A DNA stretch of 64,000 bases from Nemophila menziesii (taxonomy: Eukaryota; Streptophyta; Magnoliopsida; Boraginales; Hydrophyllaceae). Every line of letters begins with the position of its first letter. Position 1 is the first letter of the stretch. A program made the position numbers and the translations under genes. The notes under the pieces are model-generated. The model saw only the letters and a list, made by a program, of their open reading frames with translations. It was not told the origin of the DNA and ran no database searches. Shown here piece by piece: positions 59,960 to 64,000 of this stretch. The DNA is taken from contig JARWIR010000003.1 in the NCBI GenBank assembly GCA_029959085.1, positions 32,937,505 through 33,001,504 on the forward strand, in the 5' to 3' direction.

Positions 59960-60075
59960 CTGGATTTACCCACTTAAGTGGTGGCTAGGATCGATTCTGG
60001 AAAAACATAAGTGGTGGCCAGGATCGATTCTGGCAAAACATAAGTGGTGGCCAGGATTGATTCTGGTCCCACTTA
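59960..60075 (+). repeat. Helitron minisatellite, three units of ~31 bp
   Basis: Three copies around ATAAGTGGTGGCCAGGAT, each followed by CGATTCTGG or TGATTCTGG, ending in TGGTCCCACTTA. Same minisatellite as in the units at 9459-11487. Confidence 0.92.
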
Positions 60076-60179
60076 ATTTTTTTTTTTAACGCATAACACG
60101 TCTAAAACCAAAGAATACAAAAAAAAAAAAAAAAAAAACCTCATTTCACTCTCCTATCTCGAACCCTAACTCAATCTTC

Positions 60180-60450
60180 TCCAGAGCCGCTCTCCAACTT
60201 CATCCACACAAACGGCATAACCGCTAGAAGACCACTCTCCACCACCGCTCGAAGACAATTCTCCACCATCACGGATTCGAACCCCTCAGCTGTTCCAACT
60301 TCATCCACACAAACGGCGATGGAAGACCATTCTCCACCATTCTCCACCACCGCTCGAAGACCATTCTCCACCGCCGCTCAAAGACCTCCACCGCCGCCCA
60401 AAGACCATTCTCCACCGCCGCTCAAAGACCATTCTCCATATGTTTTACAG
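60180..60450 (+). repeat. Short-period repeats, Pro/Ser-rich if translated
   Basis: Imperfect copies of GACCATTCTCCACCGCCGCT and CTTCATCCACACAAACGGC. The open frame at 60319-60507 reads EDHSPPFSTTARRPFSTAAQ and may be leftover 5' UTR or N-terminal coding sequence of a captured gene. It is not recognisable. Confidence 0.6.
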
Positions 60451-60626
60451 CCATTACATACAACTTTATATCTGATCGTAGCTTCTTCCGTAAACATCCT
60501 TCAATAACTCATTTGGGAACTATCAAGGTAAGATTCAAATTTAAAATTCATTAATTAATTTTTGGGTATAAATTCATTAATTAAAATTCATCTAATATTC
60601 TCTTATTTTTACTTTTGTGCAAAAGA

Positions 60627-61141
60627 TTGGAAGAAGACCTCTTCTTTGTGTGCTCGGTGTTCCAAATCACATGATGTACGCAGATTTTTGTCGATTTTGT
60701 GGTTCATTCATTCATCACATGTTGGAAATGCGTGTCATCAGGTTTGATTTTCAATTTTTTTATTAAACAAAATTAACTTCACATTTCACGCGATTTGTTT
60801 CTTCATACATATTTTCTTATGTAATTTGTTCAGAAACGATGGAATGGAAGATCGTTACAGTGTTTTAATTAGATTCGATGATCAAACCTCAGCAGATTCT
60901 TTCTATAAACATTTTAGTGGAATGCGTTTTTCATCTCTTGAAGTAATAATTTACACTCAAAATGATTATTTTCCATTTATAGTAAAAAAAAATGTGTTCT
61001 CACTTTTTTTTTTACTGTTTCTCCAGGTAAATACATGTAATGTACTGTTTGCAGTTGATATACAATACACAGGCTCTATAGAACACACTCAAACTTCTCC
61101 AGGAAATACTACAGATCAGCCTTCATGTCCAGTTTGTCTTG
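60627..61141 (+). pseudogene. BRAP2/BRIZ-type RING-ZnF-UBP protein fragment, three exons
   Basis: Host BRIZ proteins are E3 ubiquitin ligases with an N-terminal BRAP2 (RRM-like) domain, RING and ZnF-UBP. Three exons remain: about 60627-60741 (LGVPNHMMYADFCRFCG), 60834-60942 (RNDGMEDRYSVLIRFDDQTS) and 61027-61141 (VLFAVDIQYTGSIEH, then QPSCPVCLG). Introns have GT-AG ends and the frame is open across all three. The last exon ends in phase 1, right where the RING starts (first Cys pair CPVC). The RING remainder and ZnF-UBP are absent, and VAC14 sequence follows 102 bp later. N-terminal exons upstream are missing or unrecognisable. The family match is strong; the fragment cannot make a ligase. 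Confidence 0.82.
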
Positions 61142-61243
61142 GTATTTATCACTCTTCAAACGTGCGTGTAAATCCTCGAGGTACAATTCTATAATTTTAC
61201 ACTTTTTTTGATAATTTTTTTAAGTGAATTTTGACTTTGACAG

Positions 61244-61450
61244 CTGTAATTAAGCTTTTGACCGAGGAATATACCTACTCCCCTCAGGCTAATCATCGTA
61301 AAGTAAGCTTTAATCCGAGTGAAAGTTATTCTTTGTTTTTTGTTTTTAGTGGTTTTAATTTATTAAAAATGTTTGAATTTTAAGGGAGGATTGATAGGAT
61401 TAGCAGCTGCAACAGTGGGATTAACTTCAGAGGCAGCTCAACACCTTGAT
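61244..61450 (+). pseudogene. VAC14 fragment, two exons
   Basis: VAC14 is the HEAT-repeat scaffold of the PIKfyve/FAB1 lipid kinase complex on endolysosomal membranes. Exon one, 61244-61302, reads VIKLLTEEYTYSPQANHRK. Exon two, 61385-61450, reads GGLIGLAAATVGLTSEAAQH. They are joined by an 82-bp GT-AG intron with matching phase. This corresponds to the conserved N-terminal region of the protein. The next native segment is absent. The first exon starts in phase 1, compatible with the BRAP2 donor at 61141. Confidence 0.85.
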
Positions 61451-62400
61451 GTAAGAAATTATTAAATTTATGTGTTTTTAATTTTTAGAGTCTTGATAAA
61501 CTGAATTAATTGTAACAATTCATTCACATTATTGTGTTGGCAGATTTGCGTATAATACAGGTTAACGTGCAGTTTTAGCTCTCAGGTCCTTATATCCGCA
61601 GAAAAGGAAAACGCCCTGTGTCAATGATAGCCCAAGTAGTCCTGCTAAAGTAAGTTTTTATGTTTTTTGTTTAACTTTTTCATTTATTGTAAAATTTACC
61701 ATTTCCTTTATTGAGATATCTTTGAATTCACTACTGATTGTTGGTTGATAATTAATTTCAGAACAGTTGAGTTGGTAATGAGCTCTCCGTCGATTACACA
61801 GAAGCATTGAGTCCTTCGGAAAGTGCAGTGAGTTCTCGATCGAACAGTTGAATTAATTTGAAGCATTGTTGGTTGATAATACCAAAGCAACAATTGAAGA
61901 AGCAACAAAAGAAGGGCAAGATTTCAAGGTTAATTGATTATCAACATTAACTTGAAATTTAATATTTGTATACATGTTAATATATGTTTTTTTATGTAGA
62001 AAGTTTAATGAAAAATTGGTCGAATTTGCCCCCACCAAAGAGCAGTACCAACATTGAAGTAAAATCCAAAGGTATATATAACTTGATTTGCTGTTACTTT
62101 CTTATTTTTTCTTATCTTTGGGTCATGAATATTAATCAATCATATACCATTACAGCTGTTATTTTTCCAGAACTGTAGCTTTGAAGAATATATGTGTAAC
62201 TATAAGCAAAAAGGGTTCAACACTTAAGAAGCTGCTTCAACTAACAAGCCGGCACAGTCGCAGACTCAGCTACAGTGGCTAAGGAGGAACCAGTTACCAG
62301 CTGAAACGGCTTAAAAGAAGTCGAAAAGACTGTTCAGTCCGAAGCTGTTGATTCGAGGTAGGGTTTTGTTCTTTCTTCTGTATTTCACAATTGTAAGCTT
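61451..62400 (+). pseudogene. Unidentified captured coding fragments
   Basis: Several short coding-like pieces have plausible splice sites. One is near 61575-61650, with PQKRKTPCVNDSPSSPAK in one frame and a GTAAGT donor. Another at 61853-61929 reads FEALLVDNTKATIEEATKEG and is followed, after an intron ending near 62000, by FNEKLVEFAPTKEQYQ then TGA. A piece at 62295-62360 reads EVEKTVQSEAVDSR. I do not recognise the donor genes, and the pieces may come from more than one. Confidence 0.45.
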
Positions 62401-62839
62401 CTCTCAATATGTTCGATCAAATGACCGAATCAAGCATATGATATCCGTGATCATAATTGAGAATAATTAAGTAATTTTCAAAGACCTGTAATTGAACTAA
62501 TTTTATTGTAGGTCCTATTTCACCGCAAAGATGATTTGTGTCAATCTACAGCTGCACAGATGCTTAGTGGCATTCATCTAGACTCTGGAATGAGGTGTGC
62601 TAATTTATCTCTTTAGTTCTTTATTTAAAGCTTTTCATTATATTATTGAAATTTTATAGTCTAATCTTATGATGTCTTACAAGCGTTTATTTGACAGATT
62701 TTCATAACACAGGGACCCTTGGTGCAATGTAGCCTGTTTCAATTGCTGAGTAATGATAGGAAATATATATATCTCGGTGTAATTCTCAAAACTAATTAGA
62801 TATGGTTTTGGTGAAGGCAGAAAAGGTACCTTAAACTGT

Positions 62840-62890
62840 GAGTTGGATTTTACTATGGTGTTGGATTTTACTATGGTGTTGGATTTTGCA
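62840..62890 (+). repeat. Tandem GTTGGATTTTACTATGGT repeat
   Basis: Three near-identical 19-bp units in succession within the Helitron cargo. Confidence 0.85.
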
Positions 62891-62933
62891 CCATTGATCC
62901 CTGTATTATGCAAAATAGCCAAATACCCTGCGT

Positions 62934-62986
62934 AATACATTAATATTTATTCTATATGGATTATATAGAATAAATATTAATGTATT
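62934..62986. repeat. Perfect inverted repeat, 24-bp arms, 5-nt loop
   Basis: Arms 62934-62957 and 62963-62986 are exact reverse complements (start AATACATTAATATTTATTC) with loop GGATT. Part of the left arm recurs just downstream near 63022-63060 (TTTATTCTATATGGATT). Confidence 0.93.
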
Positions 62987-63231
62987 TGCTACTTTTTGCA
63001 TAAAACAGGGACCAATATTGCAATTTATTCTATATGGATTTCTGATAATATTTATTCTATGTGTAGGCCTTACGGAACTATTAGTCATTTGTCTGCACTT
63101 ATGTGTGAAGAAGTTAAAGACCTTATGACTAATTACACTGACGAAGAAACATGGAGTTGGGTAGCACGTGATATTTTATTAGATACTTGGACTGTACTTC
63201 TCATGGTAAATTTCATTATTTCTTTTTATAT

Positions 63232-63253
63232 CTATATATATATATATATATAT
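63232..63253. repeat. (TA)n microsatellite in an intron-like segment
   Basis: About 22 bp of alternating TA. Confidence 0.9.
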
Positions 63254-63489
63254 TTACATTTTAAATTTTCTAAACAACTATTTTATAGTATGGGTCATGA
63301 TGGTTTTCCACCATAAGGGATTATTGCTGCAGCTAATCTCTTTAATTTAATTGTAGAAGCTGAATTAAAAGGTAATTCTCAATTCTCTGTTAAAAGTTAA
63401 TTCTCAATTCACTATAAGTCCCTAGGTTTTCAAAAGAATATTTCTACCCCATTGAAAAAAAAAAGAAAAATTTATAATAATACTTTGTA

Positions 63490-63775
63490 ATCCCTCTAAA
63501 TATTCAAAATCTTCTTTTGCGCCATCCTTTTTACTGTTTGTGTGAATATTTGTTGTTTCCTTGATAGACTATAGGCTATTTTGCATAATATAGGGACTTA
63601 TAGTGCAGTGCAATTATTAAATCTTCAGGGTCCTACAACTATCTGTGGTCCCACCATATATTCAAAATCTTCACTTGCCCCATCTTTTTTGCCGTTTCTT
63701 TGATAGAATATAGGCTATTTTGCATAATATAGGGACTTAATGTGCAATTATTAAATCTTCAGGGACCTACAAACA
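63490..63775 (+). repeat. Tandem duplication with 139-bp period
   Basis: GGCTATTTTGCATAATATAG and its surroundings at 63572 recur at 63711, along with ATTCAAAATCTTC upstream and CAATTATTAAATCTTCAGGG downstream. An inverted, diverged copy lies at 62885-62925. Confidence 0.88.
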
Positions 63776-63784
63776 ATTCACACG

Positions 63785-64000
63785 CTTCAATTCTTTCATC
63801 ATTACAGTGCATTATGCAACAAAAGATAAATCAAAGAGTAAGTCTTGCAAAATTAAGTGACAATGTTTAATTAATTTTTTTTAATAAATAAATAAATTAA
63901 TTTTTTTTTACTTTTCAGGATGATATTACTAAAATGATCAAATATGTTGAAATGTCATCTGGTAAATTTTTTTTATTCTTGAATATGCACTTTAATTGAA
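63785..64000 (+). pseudogene. Possible further captured exons at the window edge
   Basis: Exon-like pieces follow AG acceptors near 63806 (HYATKDKSK-type reading) and 63919 (DDITKMIKYVEMSS) with a GGTAAA-like donor near 63961. Gene not recognised; may continue the preceding fragment or begin another. Confidence 0.35.

Larger units (their letters stand above)
62516..63363 (+). pseudogene. Exportin-4-like (ARM/HEAT karyopherin) fragment
   Basis: The piece at 62516-62595 reads LFHRKDDLCQSTAAQMLSGI. Sequence from 63068 to 63204 reads PYGTISHLSALMCEEVKDLM, then TWSWVARDILLDTWTVLLM. After an intron containing (TA)n, 63289-63371 reads MGHDGFPP, a stop, then GIIAAANLFNLIVEAELK. The WSWVA...LLDTWTVLL and AAANLFxLIVEAELK pattern fits my knowledge of plant exportin-4, a nuclear export receptor. 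An in-frame TAA shows decay. The assignment is from recall without alignment; another importin-beta family member is possible. Confidence 0.55.
59928..64000 (+). mobile_element. Helitron with captured host-gene fragments (3' end outside window)
   Basis: The 5' terminus TCTATATTATATTTCGAAG at 59928 matches the Helitron starts at 9459 and 10056, and is followed by the same ~31-bp minisatellite (59970-60075). Downstream are plus-strand exon fragments of BRAP2/BRIZ (to 61141), VAC14 (61244-61450), unidentified coding pieces (61560-62400) and an exportin-4-like gene (62516-63363), with intron-like AT-rich sequence retained between. Genomic exon-intron structure and several unrelated donors in one orientation argue for Helitron capture rather than retroposition. 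No hairpin-CTAG terminus lies before 64000, so the right end is not in view. Confidence 0.68.

Noticed and set aside
60827..61194. Intact single-exon BRAP2 gene
   Set aside because: The frame runs through an intron with GT-AG ends, and the RING and ZnF-UBP parts are absent, so it is a multi-exon fragment.

Overview
The window is nuclear DNA of a flowering plant, most likely a eudicot. It is AT-rich, has genes with GT-AG introns, and is dominated by plant retroelement lineages: Ty1/copia, Ty3/gypsy (one chromodomain element and one Athila/Tat-like element) and L1-type LINEs with zf-RVT and RNase H domains. I cannot name the species. Only two conventional host genes look complete: a two-exon pectinesterase (2244-3346, minus) and a 13-exon NDR-family AGC protein kinase (48803-51282, minus). 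Almost everything else is transposable-element sequence.

Layout. 1-1987: 5' end of a decayed minus-strand Copia element cut by the window edge. 2244-3346: pectinesterase. 4950-8935: a 5'-truncated LINE with a 1301-codon open frame, a foreign-looking Ala-rich insert and a 60-bp duplication. 9056-13172: a GGTCCGG-rich element split by a Helitron (9459-12843) that carries ~597-bp tandem repeats and a ~1.3-kb telomere-like CCTTAA array. 13383-32470: a chromodomain Ty3/gypsy element, broken open by an Athila-like element (15222 to about 27996), which itself contains a dispersed repeat (16196-17795) and a very young Copia element (19607-27232, 1161-bp LTRs, GTAAC target duplication). The gypsy pol also holds a tRNA-derived SINE, and its two LTRs hold a MITE and a GCCTAGGCG-type element.

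32471-37960 is mostly decayed repeat. A second complete Copia element (37990-45975, TAAAC target duplication) lies inside a further copy of the dispersed repeat. It carries an extra 188-codon ORF upstream of gag and a MITE. 48803-51282 is the NDR kinase gene. 52850-58560 is a chain of truncated elements: a LINE, an Athila-like LTR with leader, and a Copia fragment related to the young Copia.

58705-64000 holds two Helitron ends of the family seen at 9459-12843. The plus-strand one (from 59928) carries exon fragments of at least three unrelated host genes in one orientation: BRAP2/BRIZ, VAC14 and an exportin-4-like protein. The BRAP2 donor and the VAC14 acceptor are phase-compatible, so a spliced chimeric transcript is possible. 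This gene-capturing Helitron, and the CCTTAA arrays shared by the family, are the most interesting content. Residues, splice sites and repeat boundaries were read by eye; no alignment or search was run.
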